Counted from the first letter of the stretch, positions 13,121-25,250 are shown. The stretch is DNA of 64,000 bases from Perca fluviatilis (GCF_010015445.1 NC_053127.1:30165715-30229714); one strand, 5' to 3'. Translations and numbers: made by a program. Notes: generated by a model from the sequence alone, not told the origin.

Positions 13121-13122
<2 letters not shown>
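11427..13122. other. No gene seen
   Basis: Intergenic sequence. Short frames (for example 12488-12874 plus) show no domain or splice context. 11430-11550 contains two copies of gttctggagaggctta...ggcgttcc about 70 bases apart, and a related segment lies at 10750-10800, so the flank of the copy-1 element is itself locally duplicated. Confidence 0.45.

Positions 13123-13174
<52 letters not shown>
13123..13174. repeat. TG microsatellite
   Basis: Uninterrupted TG dinucleotides, about 26 units. Confidence 0.95.
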
Positions 13175-13176
<2 letters not shown>

Positions 13177-13968
13177 ATGTTTTTCCCTGCCGTTTTCTGA
13201 CCAGCAGTTGATAATGATTTAAGTTGAGCCTCTAAAAGAAACGCCTGTTATTAGCTGCGACCAGCAGCTCTATAGCTCGTCCTGTCAGTCGGTCGGTCCA
13301 CAAAAATTTCCCCACCCTTTGACGGCTGCAGTTTTTGCCCAAGGAGACTGAAATTTGGCACGGAGGTCAAGTGTTTGTGAGGTTGTGCACTGAAGAAAAT
13401 CAATCTTAGGGGATGTAAACGTATCAAATTAAACTTGTGATATTAACAATAAAAAATGTATTTGTACCTTGAAGTTGATCTGCATATCTTTTCCTTAACA
13501 AGATGTATTTAGAAACCCCAGCCAATCTTCTTAGCTACACCCACACAACAAGCAATGAGCTTGTTTTATTTACTCTGTTACCAGAGGAGCCACGAGTGTT
13601 GAGGGTCACGCTGGACCACATCAGCCCTGGCCTTTCAGGAGCCTACATACTGTAAGTCAAGGGTGCTGGATGAAGTGTCCATGGCTCCAGACTGACCTGT
13701 TAAACCAAAGTCAAGGTTTGGGTGGATAAAGAGTTCTCATTTACAAATAATAAAAAAGAAAAAGTACAGAGCTGGGGAATGGGGTTAATGTTCCACGAAA
13801 AAACGATGGTTTAAAGCTGTAAAATTATAGGAAATAACTCCCAAATGTGCGAGAAAAACCTCTTTGAGATTAAAGTCACAAATATACCAAAAAGAAACCT
13901 GGAAAATTGTGTTTTTTGGTCAACCTCTGCATGCAGTGTATTACGCCTGCAGTGTATGATCTGTCATG
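13175..13968. other. No gene seen
   Basis: Mixed-composition intergenic sequence without recognisable features. Confidence 0.5.
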
Positions 13969-14690
13969 CAGGGGCGATTCCAGGATTTTTTAAGATGGGT
14001 GGCACAGGGGACCCAGGGGATTTTATCAGAATACAGCCTAGAAAATCTTCTTAGAAATATTGGATAGGATAGAACAACACAATGTAATTTGGCTAATTAA
14101 TACACATCACATTCATTTTTAATTGCACTGGTTTTTATTTTCAACAAATTGTGTATCCAAATACAATACACATTTTCTATGGGCTCTTAAGGCAAAAAGT
14201 TGGATAGTCATCATGGTAACATTAATTGGTCATGTGACGAAGGGCTGGGAAGATTTTTTTTCACAAACATGTATAAAAATAAGGTGCAATACACTTACAA
14301 TAAACCTGCCTCAAACTTCAACAACGAAAACCTTGCTGTACACAGTTTTCAGATAATAGGAAATAGAACAGAAATAAAGTTCAATACACAATTTATTTCT
14401 TACAGCAACAGGTGCTCTACAGTGAGTTCAATATGTTTCTACTTCTAAACTGGCCTCAACTGGCCTCAACATTTCAAAGTACACAGTTTCCATACAATGT
14501 GTGCTTAAAGTATATATCCATTTACCAAATGGAAAGGCAGCGATTGGCAGAACAGGCAGCAAAGTGGCAGTCCAATGGAAATCAAATTTGTCAGATTGAC
14601 AGCACTCTAGCCTAATGGATTGGGGGGGGGACCAGTCATATTTCAGGGGGGGCTGGTGCCACCGCGGGCCCCCCTCTAGACCCGCCCCTG
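13969..14690. mobile_element. hAT-like MITE
   Basis: It begins CAGGGGCGATTCCAGGATT and ends CTAGACCCGCCCCTG, imperfect CAGGGGCG inverted ends typical of hAT MITEs. Flanking octamers ctgtcatg and ctgctgtg agree at 5 of 8 positions, suggesting an old target duplication. The ends are G/C-rich (runs of G near 14624 and 14646) and the interior is AT-rich. A related end, caggggtgattctaggatca, occurs at 40792. Confidence 0.65.
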
Positions 14691-17600
14691 CTGCTGTGAA
14701 ACTGGGTTGCAATCTTGTGTGTCCTGCTGTACCACAAATCGCTTTCAAATTGCCCGTAGATGTAACCGGCAATCCTTGCATCTGTCCATTGCAGTGTATT
14801 TCCGGACACTGGTGCCGGAGTAATAATTGTAATAATAATTGCAGTCAGGTGCATCTTGCCAAGTGTGTTGAGAGCGTGTCAGTTTGCCACTTTTGGTAAT
14901 TTGCGCTTGTTCTCTTTCACACTTGCCTGAGTAAGATCTTGTTGTCTTGAAAAGAGAAACATAGAACTGAAATATGTATCTGGAGCCTAACAGTGTGCAG
15001 ACCTCCTTTGTGCCCTGCAGTGACGTATGTTTTGTCTTGAACAGAGTATTTTGCCTGGATGTGCGCACGCTTGGTCCCTCTTCTACGTGAGATGTTTAGC
15101 CAAAGAAAATGAACCAGAACGGATAAAGCCCGAGACATTTACCATTGTGTCTCATCAATTTGTTTTTGTTCCATAGGAATGGGTTGAACTTCAAATGGGT
15201 TCAAATGGGATTTTTGGAGCTGTTAAATGTCTATGTCAAAATACAAAGGGCAAAAAAATATTTTAAAAATGTTTGAAATTTAATGCCCAGTCCTGTTTCA
15301 AAGAGCAGGCCCCACAGTTTCACGCTTCTGTGATTTAGAGTCCTTAGGATAGGGTTTTATTGTCATTAGTAGTGTCTTTTTTCATTCTGTAAATTATTAA
15401 CAGATTCTGTTTGAGTTTTTTCATCCCAAAGAAGATGTCAAAAACAAAGCATTTGTGTGAGAACAGCAGACTTTTTTTTAGAATCAAGGTCACAGAGAAG
15501 CTGCATGTTCACCATGTGCTGGCAGCCATTTTGGGTGAAATTCCAGAGCTGTGTGCACACTTTGTACTAATACTGTAAAGTGTAAAGCATGAGCTAATGT
15601 TCAAATCTACTATTTTGGCCCTTACTATATAATAAATTAACATTTCCTTTACTGTATTATACAGGAAACGATGGAAGGAGATGATACAAGAGGAGTGCCG
15701 ATCAATCAATCCGCAACTTAACAGTTTTAAATTGGGAAACGTAACTAAGAGAAAAGCACAATGCAAAATATTATCTTTATTTTTATTTTTTTCCCGAGAT
15801 GTTCCTGGAACTGTCTCACCATTGTCCACAGTTTGTTTAAATGGTTTCCAGCTGTGAGTAGCCTCTCCATTTCTGTTGTACATTGCATTGTGGGACAATA
15901 GAGTCCATCAACATCACTCCAAAAATAGTTGAGTATGCTTACTGACATCCAACAAAACGTGTTTGGTTTTTGTTGTCTTTATCATTTTATTCTGTTTTCT
16001 ACTTTATTTCATGTCTTATTTTATTATTTCACCACATTTGTATTGTTTTGCTCTGTTTTAGCACTTTGTAACTTGTTTGTAACTTTTGGCTTTGAAACTG
16101 ACATGTAGCTCATCAAAAGCAGCTTTGTAGACCATTATAAAAATTCAAATTCAGATGGGATGGAGCGGGCTCGTTAGCAGATTTGTATGCTCTTTTGTGA
16201 TTATGCAGGGCCTGAGTCACCACTTTTGCGTTACACATTTCAATGTGTCTCCATAACTTCAAAGCGCACAATGAAGTGCTTTGCTTTGCCCACTTTCACA
16301 GAACATCAAATCAAAGCGTCAATTACTGCAGTTAATCTGTTTCCTGTAAAGTCGTGGTGAAGAACGGGGATGAATAACACTTAAGGGAGGCATGTCTTGT
16401 TTTCGAGCATACAAACAACTCCTGAATGGGACTAGATAATTCCATGCAGCTCTCTCACTTTGCTCCACAGGGATCCATTGTGAAGATGCTTCTCTGCACT
16501 CTGCCTACCCCCAGCAGGGGACGTTTGGCTGCAGCAGGGGCACAGAGGCAGACAAGAGTGGCTGCAAATGTAATCCTCAGTAGCTGAGAGCCCAGGTTTA
16601 GTCTAAGCTGATAATACTGTCTTGGGGCTAACGACAGGCCACAGCAGGTAGCTGGCCCATCCATTTCCCTGCAATAAAGCCTAACTTACAGCCTGGTCCC
16701 CTGAGGCTTCAAAGAAAGAGTCAGCCTAAGCCAGGCCAACCCTGCTGAGGGTCACAGCCACTGAGAAAAAACTTAGTTGCATCTGTGGAAGATGTGTGCC
16801 TGCCTGCCTGTCTGTCCGGTCATCTATCTACAGTATCTCTCTGTGAATTGACACCTGTAACATATGCAGCTCTGCCAATTGTCATGGACTTAATGGCCAA
16901 AGTACAGAGGAGGTGCTCCAGGGGTCAAGAAGGGAAGCCAGCAGGCTGTATTGATGTAGCTGCCCCCTGACCTTATGTCTCTAGAGGAGGGCGGGCTGCC
17001 ATTCAGCTCCTGGCAGCATGTGTCCACAGCCTGACCTGAAAACAAAGTCCTTCAATGGCCAAAGGTCTTCATTAGGCCCCTCCTCACAGTGCGTCCAGGC
17101 AAAAGGAGTCTCCTATTCAAGTTCCTCCACTCAGGACATGACATACAGCTCTCGTTTGGCACCTTTCTCCTGTGAAACAAAGTAAACACTTGATTTTTTA
17201 CAGAGAGAAGGGCGGGCAGCTGAAAAACAACAGAAATGGCAGGCTTTTGACTTTGACAAGCCAGAGAGGAAATACCACAGTTTGATGAAGTGGTAGCGTT
17301 CCTTCAGGATATTAGGTGGTTGCCATGGTAGTCGGGAAAAGTCAGCCTTTGTCTTTTCTTTAAAAAAATAAATAACTAGGTGAATCATTTTGGAAATAAC
17401 AGACACATTTGTTTTACTATGTAACACCTACTGTCCCCTTGGGCAAAATATATGACAAGGCATAAGATATAATGATCATTTCTTTAAAAACTAGATTAGA
17501 TTAGTAGAAAAATTGTTTCCAAGAAATTTGCAAACCTCTTTTCCACTCAGTTGAACCCAATAGAACACATTCCTTTAGAAGATGCAATTCAGGGTTTTGG

Positions 17601-17785
17601 AAAAGAAGAGGTTCTATTTTGTTCCGGCCTCCTGTTTGCCTTTTATTTAGCAGAATATTTCAAAAACTACCATCAATTTAAATGAGATTGGTGAAAAATT
17701 GGGTCATGGGCTAAGGTACGTGTGATTAGACTTTGTGTTTTGTAGATCCAGGTGTGCATCCAGGATTTGTTTAGCCTGCTTGCAG
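14691..17785. other. No gene seen
   Basis: About 3.1 kb of intergenic sequence. The frames present (for example 15509-15898 minus, 16455-16664 minus) have no domains, and I see no splice-flanked exons. Confidence 0.5.
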
Positions 17786-17983
17786 CATGGTTCTAAGGAT
17801 AGCAATGTTGGTCTGTCTGAATGTCGGTTGGTCTAAAACTTTGATCCAGACAACTTTTGGATGGATTGCCATGAAATTTGCTGAATATATTTGCTGAATA
17901 TATTCCCTTGGATTAATTCTACTGACTTTGTAATCTCCTAACATTTCACCTAGCAACACCAGCAGATCAAATGTCCCAACATC

Positions 17984-18140
17984 TAGGGGTGTCGGACTGG
18001 GGGTGGAAATGGGACTGAGTACCGAGGGTCCTCATGCGAGGAGGGCCCATAAAGATGCTAGAATGAATTGCTGTGGATTCAGGGAGGGGCCCATAGACAA
18101 TGCCTTTCTACAGGGCCCCGAATTTTGTGCTATGCCCCTG
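17984..18140. mobile_element. hAT-like MITE, family shared with 27697-27854
   Basis: taggggtgtcggactggg ... gtgctatgcccctg, 157 bp, closely matching the better-preserved copy at 27697-27854 throughout (gggactgagtac, gaggagggccca, aaagatgctagaatgaat, tgcctttctacag). The first base of its left end is changed (T for C), and no target duplication is obvious. It lies inside an older repeat. Confidence 0.75.
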
Positions 18141-18468
18141 CATCTACCAGATGGATTTGCACCCAATTTTGTACATACATTTATGGTTCCCAGATAACGT
18201 ATTCTAACGAATGTGTGGATCCCCTGACTTTTCCTCTACCGCCACCACAAGGTTGAGATTTTTTAAATAAAATATCTCAACAAATATCTGAGTGATTGCG
18301 ATGAAATTTGGTACCCACATTCATGTATTGTCATTTCAAATGCATATATCTTAACTATCCATGCACCCTATTTAAAACAATACCTAACATATTACCAAAC
18401 AATTTATAGTTTAAGACACTGAATGTTTATCCTTTAATGTGCCTCGCATTTTCAAAGAAAGTGGCAGG

Positions 18469-18515
18469 CGAAGGGAGCTTTACATTTAAGTGAATTAAAT
18501 GTAAAGCTCCCTTCG
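18469..18515. repeat. Perfect 21-bp inverted repeat (hairpin)
   Basis: Left arm 18469-18489 (cgaagggagctttacattta+a), 5-base spacer gtgaa, right arm 18495-18515, exactly complementary. The right arm is in sense with the LINE reverse-transcriptase fragment that follows, so the left arm looks like an inverted copy of the truncated LINE start. Confidence 0.9.
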
Positions 18516-18910
18516 ACTGGAATAGCTTGCCTGGGTCACTAAGATTAATCACATCTTTGAGATCCTTCAAGACATCTTTGTTAATTTACTTGCAAACAAG
18601 CAATGGTAAATGCTTTCCATAAAGCTTGATTGCTTTCTGGTGTAATTGTTTTTTGGTTATCTGATTTTTTCCAGTTTTCCGGTATTTCTCTATCTTTTGT
18701 TCTTAATTACTATTCATACATTTTGTAATGATCATTCTGGTGATGTCTGGGAAGGGGTGTGGGGTGGGAGGGTGGGGGAAGTTAGTATGTGTGTGAATGT
18801 GGATGTTGTACTGTAATGTCTTGTCCTTTGTACTGTCCAGTCCTACCGAGGACCCTCTCGAAAATGAGATGACACATCTCAAGAGGTATTCCTCGTAAAA
18901 TAAATACATA
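18495..18910 (+). mobile_element. LINE 3' end (reverse-transcriptase C-terminus and tail)
   Basis: The plus strand from 18505 reads APFDWNSLPGSLRLITSLRS then FKTSLLIYLQTSNGKCFP stop, the WN.LP..LR...SL..FK..L pattern at the end of many vertebrate LINE proteins. The 3' tail ccgaggaccctctcgaaaat gagatgacacatctcaagag ... aaataaatacataaat is the usual end of such fish LINEs. It is a 5'-truncated copy. Confidence 0.75.
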
Positions 18911-19180
18911 AATGAATTGTAATGACTTTGGTGATCACCTGACTTTTCACCATAGCATTATCAGGTCAAAATACTTTTTTTTATGACCAAATATCTACAA
19001 AACTAAAGACAATCTCTTCAGCCTCAGCTGCACTTTGTGTTAAGTGCTAATCAGCAAGTGTTAGCATGCTAACATTCTATATTATGCATTAAACTTGCTA
19101 TCAGCATGTTAGCATTATCATTGTGAGCATGTTAGCATGCTGACGTTAGTATTTCGCTCAAAGCACCACTGCAAAAATAC

Positions 19181-21020
19181 TTGCAGATCTATCCCATAAT
19201 TGGGACAGTGTATATTTTGACACTAGTCCTGATTTCGTTTTTACAATCCATTTTGAGGAAGTGCAGCCTTGACAGAGGTATACTCTGATTGCTGTCTAGT
19301 CACAGTTCGGTATGCAGCCCGCTTTTTAATTCACAGAAAAAGAAAACCATTTCTCCATCAACACATGTGGCTACATGGCAATAACACGATGAAATTATAA
19401 TGTAGTATTGCTCTGAAAAATAAACAGAAAACACACACTCCTCCAAATGTTCACAGGCAAATGATGGGGTCCTCCCACAGTTTTATGTGTTCTGACAGAC
19501 TGCCGTATCATGCACAGACCAATATTCTCCCTGCCAAGCGATTTATGACACGTCATTTGGAGCATACAATTAGCGACTGTAAATTTGCTTTGAAAACTCT
19601 AAGCGCTTGTATCTCTGCAGTGTTCAGCGGCACATCGAGCCTCGGGCATCCACTCCCCCACAGAGACACTGGATAGCACACAACACACCACAACAGCACG
19701 ACGACCTCCTGCCTTGCCTATCAGAGGATCAGGTCACAACAGCTTCGGGGAAGAGTCACACTTGGAGATGGAGGAAATGTCCACCCGACATGCTGGGCAG
19801 AGTCAGCTAAGCAAGCGCAACACGCACATTTTTGATTTTGCAATCATTGGAAACCATTTACTCACACGCAACCGTGTTGGATTTTATGATTTGAGTTTAT
19901 AATCTGTCAATGTTTCTTCACATTCCTTCACAAGGGACCAGTAAGGCTCTTTGTAAAAATTCCCCACACTTTATATAAGCTAAATTCTAGTGGTTTCTTC
20001 TGACCATGACAAAGAAAAAGGGATAGATCTGATATGGTACTGATAGCAGAGCTGAGCCGTAGTTTAGAAACACGCAGAGACACACAGGCTGGGTCCAAAC
20101 TGGATCGTGTGGATTTTGACTTGCCAGTTTGGCTAACTCACAGCTTTTGGACTGTGTTCAAGAGATGAAGAAAAAACACATGTGAGGAACAATAGGAGAT
20201 TAGAGACCAATGAAATGTTTGAGTTTTCTGTCCTTTGCAGTTAAACACCTGCTGCATTCCGTCCTTTGGCAGATGCTTACAGTTTCAGTGCATCTTTGTT
20301 TGGTGAGTGAAGGATCACCGGCATGTGACCCTTTCTTCTGATCACAGCAAGCTAAACAAATCATCCCTACATGTCAGTTCTGGGTGTTCTGGCTCACCAA
20401 CAGTTCTCTGCTAATAAGTCATATAACAGATGGAAAGACATGAAGGCTTAAAGTGAAAGCATATCAGCAAGCTGCACAGACCAAAGATTTCACTGTAAAA
20501 ACACACCTATCTGTCATTAAGGAATACAACTGCAACATCCAGTGAGATGCTGCAGACTGGCAGAATGATATTGTGCTGTCAGCTATGGACATTCCACCCA
20601 TTAAAGGTGACAAAAAATAAGGTTTTGAGAGTTTTTCTGCTGGTGATGCTCTTTTCTTTGTCCGTTCAGCCGCGGTTATTACTCCATATCCTTACTACAC
20701 ATTTCCTCTCCGATTTATTAAAAAAGAAACCAGTGTTGCAGCTGTAAACTGGAAAAGTCAAAACACATCACTTGCTGTGAACTACAGGACTTTTCCCAGT
20801 GAAGACTGTTCAGGCATGTTCAACAGAGCAAATGTAAAAAGTTCCATGCACAGGATTTAGCTCAAATCAGCTTTCAAAACATCTTAGATTATTACTTTTT
20901 TTAAATGTTGTAACATAATAACATACAATGAAGTAAAGCTTTAGGACGTCAGGTATGCCTTGGAATCACAACTGTGATATGCGTGGGCATCTTTCAGTGA
21001 CAGTATTGCTTGAAGAGTGC
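19181..21020. other. No gene seen
   Basis: Intergenic sequence without recognisable exon or bounded element. A short frame at 20547-20747 has no support. Confidence 0.5.
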
Positions 21021-21030
21021 CAATCACATT

Positions 21031-21056
21031 AGAAGCAGTTCAGTTCAGTTCAGTTT
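21031..21056. repeat. Short CAGTT tandem repeat
   Basis: agcagttcagttcagttcagttt, about four pentamer units. Confidence 0.6.
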
Positions 21057-21358
21057 GTTACACTTAGAACGACTATTTTTCGAGTTTACATTTCCAAAAG
21101 TTGTGGTACTTTTTTTAGTACCACTTCGGTGGAGGTTCCAATAGAGCTGAGCAGATACTAGAAGGTGGAGTTAAAACACTGCTGACCACTGATTGGTCTG
21201 GGACAACTTCAAATAATTGAAGTTGAATCGTAACTAGCACGACACGGAAAATCCTGCACAAATCTAACATTTTTAAATAGCTGCAATTTTTTAAATTTTC
21301 ATTGACCCAGATTTAAAAAAAATGGCGGCCTGCAAAACTATGTACACTACACAAAAGA

Positions 21359-21411
21359 CTACGGCGTACAGTACGTGCACTACGGCGTACATAATGTACA
21401 CTACGCCGTAC
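21359..21411. repeat. Three 11-bp units at exact 21-bp spacing
   Basis: ctacggcgtac at 21359 and 21380 and ctacgccgtac at 21401, each 21 bases apart. The units are near-palindromic (tacgGCgta/tacgCCgta). They are flanked by weaker tgtacactac copies at 21341 and 21396. Confidence 0.7.
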
Positions 21412-21439
21412 AATTGACAAGGTGCAGACGTTCCTCTGT

Positions 21440-22640
21440 TTCGGGTGCCGACGAATGGATTCAGCGTGGGTCACCTTAAAGATCATGTCACGGCAGTTTT
21501 ACATGGCGTTGCTATGCCGATCAGCTAAGTTAAAACACTGACAGGGTACTATCCACAATGGAAAACGACAAGAGAAAAGTATACTGGGACCAAAGGAGTG
21601 AGTCGAGTTCAAGCGAACAGAGACGAACCATACAGTTGAAACACAGCATAAGTCGAACTGTGCTGCAGAGGAATGTCATGGGGGGGGGGCACCAGCCTGG
21701 GCCTGCCTGACCTCCACAGCTTGCTCCAATAGGGCAGATGGGCCTTCACCCGGTAATCTCCCCACAACAGGGAGCAACAGTGACAGCTCAGGCAACTCAG
21801 CCCCTGCAAAGGCCAGAAACTCCCTGCAGGGACTGACTCCAATAAAATCTCTTTGTTCCCCAGCGAGCACATCTCAAGTCCTCATCAATGCTCCGGTTTG
21901 GGATTTCAAGAGGAACATAATACCCTGTGGCTGCTCTCTGCTCGCGCTCTTTGTTGGCGGAGGGAAGGGAAGACTGGAGTGAGAGCATGCAGATTTATTA
22001 GCCTGCTCACAGAGCTCCGACTGACTTCATTAAAACAGAGCCGAGGGATAGTTTCTTCACACAAATCTTTTCCTTCATTTTACCTTCTTCAGTGTTATTA
22101 TCATGATTGCTTTTCTTGTTGTGTTTGCCATTTAATATTCAGGGGTTTTTTTTGCACTCTGAGGGCTTTTGGGGCTGACACCCCAATCTTCATGATCAAT
22201 TAATCTACTCATTTTTTTCAATTCATCGATTAGTTGTTCTTTCTATAAAATGGCCATCACGAGTTCCCAGAGCCCAAGGTAACATAATCACATTGCTTAT
22301 TTTTCTCTGCCTGACATTACCTTACTCCAAACAGATATTCAGTTTATTATAATCATTGAGTCAATCAATTGACTCAATGATGACTCAATTGATGCAATAG
22401 TTGGGTATTAATTGACTAATCATTATATTTGTACTCATATTAAGCTAGTTTTAATTAATTCATTTTGTTTGCTGGTTTGTCAAGGCATGCTAAAAGTGTA
22501 TACATGCTTGAGAACATAGGATAACAAAGATCCAAAAATTCAACATTCAAGTGAAAGATGGATAATAGAAAAAGAATCATGTCTACGATTACTGTTTACA
22601 CCATTATGGTTATTCATATTTCCATTACTATATTCATTGC
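21440..22640. other. No gene seen; degraded MITE fragment near 22200
   Basis: The stretch 22200-22340 (attcatcgattagttgttct ... cagagcccaaggtaaca) resembles part of the common fish MITE seen complete at 55304-55634. Otherwise nothing is recognised. Confidence 0.45.
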
Positions 22641-23139
22641 TACATACAGTCTTATTCATTGCAATACTGACTACGCATATTAGTTTATTACACATACTAT
22701 ACTATGACTTTTTATCACTTCTTTCGACTTACTATACTATGACTTTTTTAAATATTCTTTACTATGACTTTTTTGATTTACTATACTATGACCTTTCTAC
22801 TACTATTTTTGTCATAATAAAACATTCCTTTTTTGTCTCTTTTTTTGACATAGTATGCTATGACTTTTTTCCATATACTCTACTATGACTATTTTTTAAA
22901 TACTATACTATGACTTTTTCTCACTTTTTTTCAATATAATATACTATGAATTTTTTAAACCTTTACTATGACTTTTGTCGATAATATACTATGACTTTTC
23001 TACGACTTTTTTTGTCGTATAACGTGACTTTTTTATCACTCTTCTCGACATGCTATACTATGACTTTTTTGTCTCTTTTTTAGACATAGTATACTATGAC
23101 TTTTTTTGACATACTGCTGTGATTGTTTTTAACAAACAT

Positions 23140-23265
23140 TTGGTGGCATGGTAGCTCTGTAGTTTGTGCAGCTCCAACTACTCTCAGCAAGTAGGCACCA
23201 CAGACTCTGATCTCCAGTCAGAGCTTGGGCTTTTTTGTGTAGAGTTTGCATGTTCTTTCAGAATT
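23140..23265 (+). mobile_element. Degenerate tRNA-derived SINE fragment
   Basis: The order ggtggcatggtagctctgta ... gggcttttttgtgtagagtttgcatgttc matches the general fish SINE pattern ggtggcgcagtggtta ... gggcctttctgtgtggagtttgcatgttctcc, heavily decayed. It is embedded in the satellite field. Confidence 0.5.
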
Positions 23266-23961
23266 ACTTTGAGATACTATACTAACACTTTTTTCAACAT
23301 ACTATACTATTATTATAGTATTATAGATTATTTTCGGCATGCTATACAATGACTTTTTTGACATACTATAGTATGACTTTTTTGACATGCTATACAATGA
23401 CTTATTTTTCTCTTTTTTTGACATACTATACTATGACTTTTTTGACATACTATACTATGACTTTTTTTGACATATTTGTAATATGACTTTTTAATGGCTT
23501 TTTTCGACATACTCTATACTAAGAATATTTTTGAAATACTACTATGACTTTTTTAATCACTATTTCGACATACTATACTATGACTTTTTTATCATTCTTT
23601 TTCGATATACTGTACTATGACTTTTTAATCACTTTTTTCAACATGCTATACTGTGACCTTTTTCGACATGCTGTAATAAATATATAATTTTAATGGCTAT
23701 TTTCATCATACTATACTATGACATTTTTGACATACTATACTATGACTTTTTTATCACTATTTTCAACATACTATACTATGACTTTTTTATCACTATTTTC
23801 AACATACTATACTATGACTTTTTTACATACTATACTATGACTTTTTATCATTCTTTTTCGACATACTATACTATGACTTTTTCTACGTAAAACAATGATT
23901 ACATAAGTGGGAGAAAGTGATAACAGTGATATCAGCTTGAGCAGATTACAGCACTCGGGTT

Positions 23962-24042
23962 GACAAGGATGGGATTCTAACCAACACACACGGATCATAA
24001 CGGAGTAGTAGTCAGTCACATTAACCACTCGACCAACTCGTC
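23962..24042 (-). mobile_element. tRNA-Ser-like SINE head, copy 1
   Basis: On the minus strand it reads gacgagttggtcgagtggtt ... ttggttagaatcccatccttgtc. It is co-linear with tRNA-Ser: acceptor GACGAG paired with CTTGTC, a D-arm A-box region ggtcgagtggtt, and a T-arm B-box remnant ggttagaatcc. The anticodon arm is degenerate, so a functional tRNA is unlikely. Confidence 0.65.
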
Positions 24043-24312
24043 TGCCTGCGTAATATCAAAGTAAAGGTCCTATGACTTTTTCAACAAACCATACTATACT
24101 ATGACTTTTTTGACATACTATACTATGACTTTTTTATCACTTTTTTTCGACATACTATACTATAACTATTTTTGACCTACTATAGTATGACTTTTTAAAC
24201 ACTTTTTTCGACATACTATACTAAAACAATGATAACATGAGCATTTCTCTGGGAGAAAGTAATCAGTCAGTTATATTGCTGACATGTTTTAGCAGATTAT
24301 GGCTTTCTGGTT

Positions 24313-24393
24313 GACAAGGACTGGATTCAAACTCATGCACACAGTGCACAATTGAGTAGTAGTCAGTCACATTAACCACTCGACCACCTCGTC
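24313..24393 (-). mobile_element. tRNA-Ser-like SINE head, copy 2
   Basis: Minus strand gacgaggtggtcgagtggtt ... gagtttgaatccagtccttgtc. This copy has the best acceptor stem (GACGAGG with CCTTGTC, one G.T pair) and a near-consensus A box. The B box is gtttgaatcc. The anticodon arm does not fold as in tRNA-Ser. Confidence 0.7.
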
Positions 24394-24970
24394 TGCCTTA
24401 ATAGTGTCAAAGTAAATGTCCTATGACTTTTTCAACAAACCATTGTAGGATTTTTTTTTTCAAAATACTATACTAGAATTCATTTTTGCATAGTATACGA
24501 TGAGCTTTTTTATCACTTTTTTGACATACAATACTATGACTTGTTTTATCATTCCTTTTCGATACTGTACTATGACTTTTTAATCACTTTTTTCAACATG
24601 CTATACTGTGACCTTTTTCGACATGCTGTAATAAATATATAGTTTGAATGGCTATTTTCATCATACTATACTATGACATTTTTGACATACTATACTATGA
24701 CTTTTTTTACATACTATACTATGACGTTTTTATCATTCTTTTTCAACATACTATACTATGACTTTTTTGACATACTATACTATGACTTTTTTAATAATTT
24801 TTATATATATATTTATTTTTACTATACTATGATATATATTTCAACATACTATACTAAAACAGTGATTACACAAGTGTTTCTCTGGGAGAAAATGATAACA
24901 GTGAGAGCAATTTGAACACAGTCAGTTATGTTTCTGACATGTAGCTTGAGCAGACTACAGCACTCTGGTT

Positions 24971-25051
24971 GAAGAGGACTGGATTCGAACCAACGCACAC
25001 ACCTCATAATGGAGTAGGAGTCAGTCACATCAACCACTGGACCAACTCGTC
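24971..25051 (-). mobile_element. tRNA-Ser-like SINE head, copy 3
   Basis: Minus strand gacgagttggtccagtggtt ... ttggttcgaatccagtcctcttc. This copy keeps the exact B box GGTTCGAATCC. It appears to be the duplicate of copy 1 within a roughly 955-bp repeat of the satellite field. Confidence 0.7.
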
Positions 25052-25250
25052 TCCCGTTTCAGCAAACCATTGTAGGATTTTTTTCAAAATACTATACTAG
25101 AACTTTTTGACAAGGTCTACTATATTATGACTTCTTTCGACATAATATACTTTATTCATTTTTGAATGACCTTTTTTGACATACTATCCTATGACTTTTT
25201 TTTAATCACTTTTTTTTCAACTTACTATACTATGACTTTTGTTTGCTACA

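Larger units (their letters stand above)
17786..19180. repeat. Composite teleost interspersed repeat block
   Basis: The segments ggttggtctaaaactttgat, ttttggatggattgccatga, tctactgactttgtaatctc and the later agcatgttagcat / gttagcatgctgac runs belong to a very common fish repeat known for gccatgaaattt and gctaacatgctaac motifs. It is interrupted by a MITE (17984-18140) and by a LINE 3' end (about 18490-18910). The class of the host repeat is uncertain. Confidence 0.6.
22640..25250. repeat. Satellite-like field of TATACTATGACTTTTT units
   Basis: Dozens of irregular units built on acatactatactatgactttt, with spacers such as ttgac, ttatcac and ttcgac. Spacing varies from about 20 to 50 bases, so it is not a simple tandem array. 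It is interrupted at about 23120-23270, 23885-24060, 24225-24425 and 24850-25065 by unrelated, SINE-like sequence. Frames rich in TILYYDFF or KSHSIVCQK are products of the repeat. Confidence 0.9.

Noticed and set aside
24313..24393. Functional tRNA-Ser gene
   Set aside because: The acceptor and A/B boxes are present, but the anticodon arm does not form a proper stem and loop, and three diverged copies sit in repeats; a SINE head is more likely.
22637..24915. ILYYDFF / KSHSIVCQK repeat proteins
   Set aside because: Translations of the satellite-like TATACTATGACTTTTT repeats.
22640..25250. CRISPR-like array of direct repeats
   Set aside because: Spacing and unit sequence are irregular, the spacers are themselves repetitive, and the genome is vertebrate.
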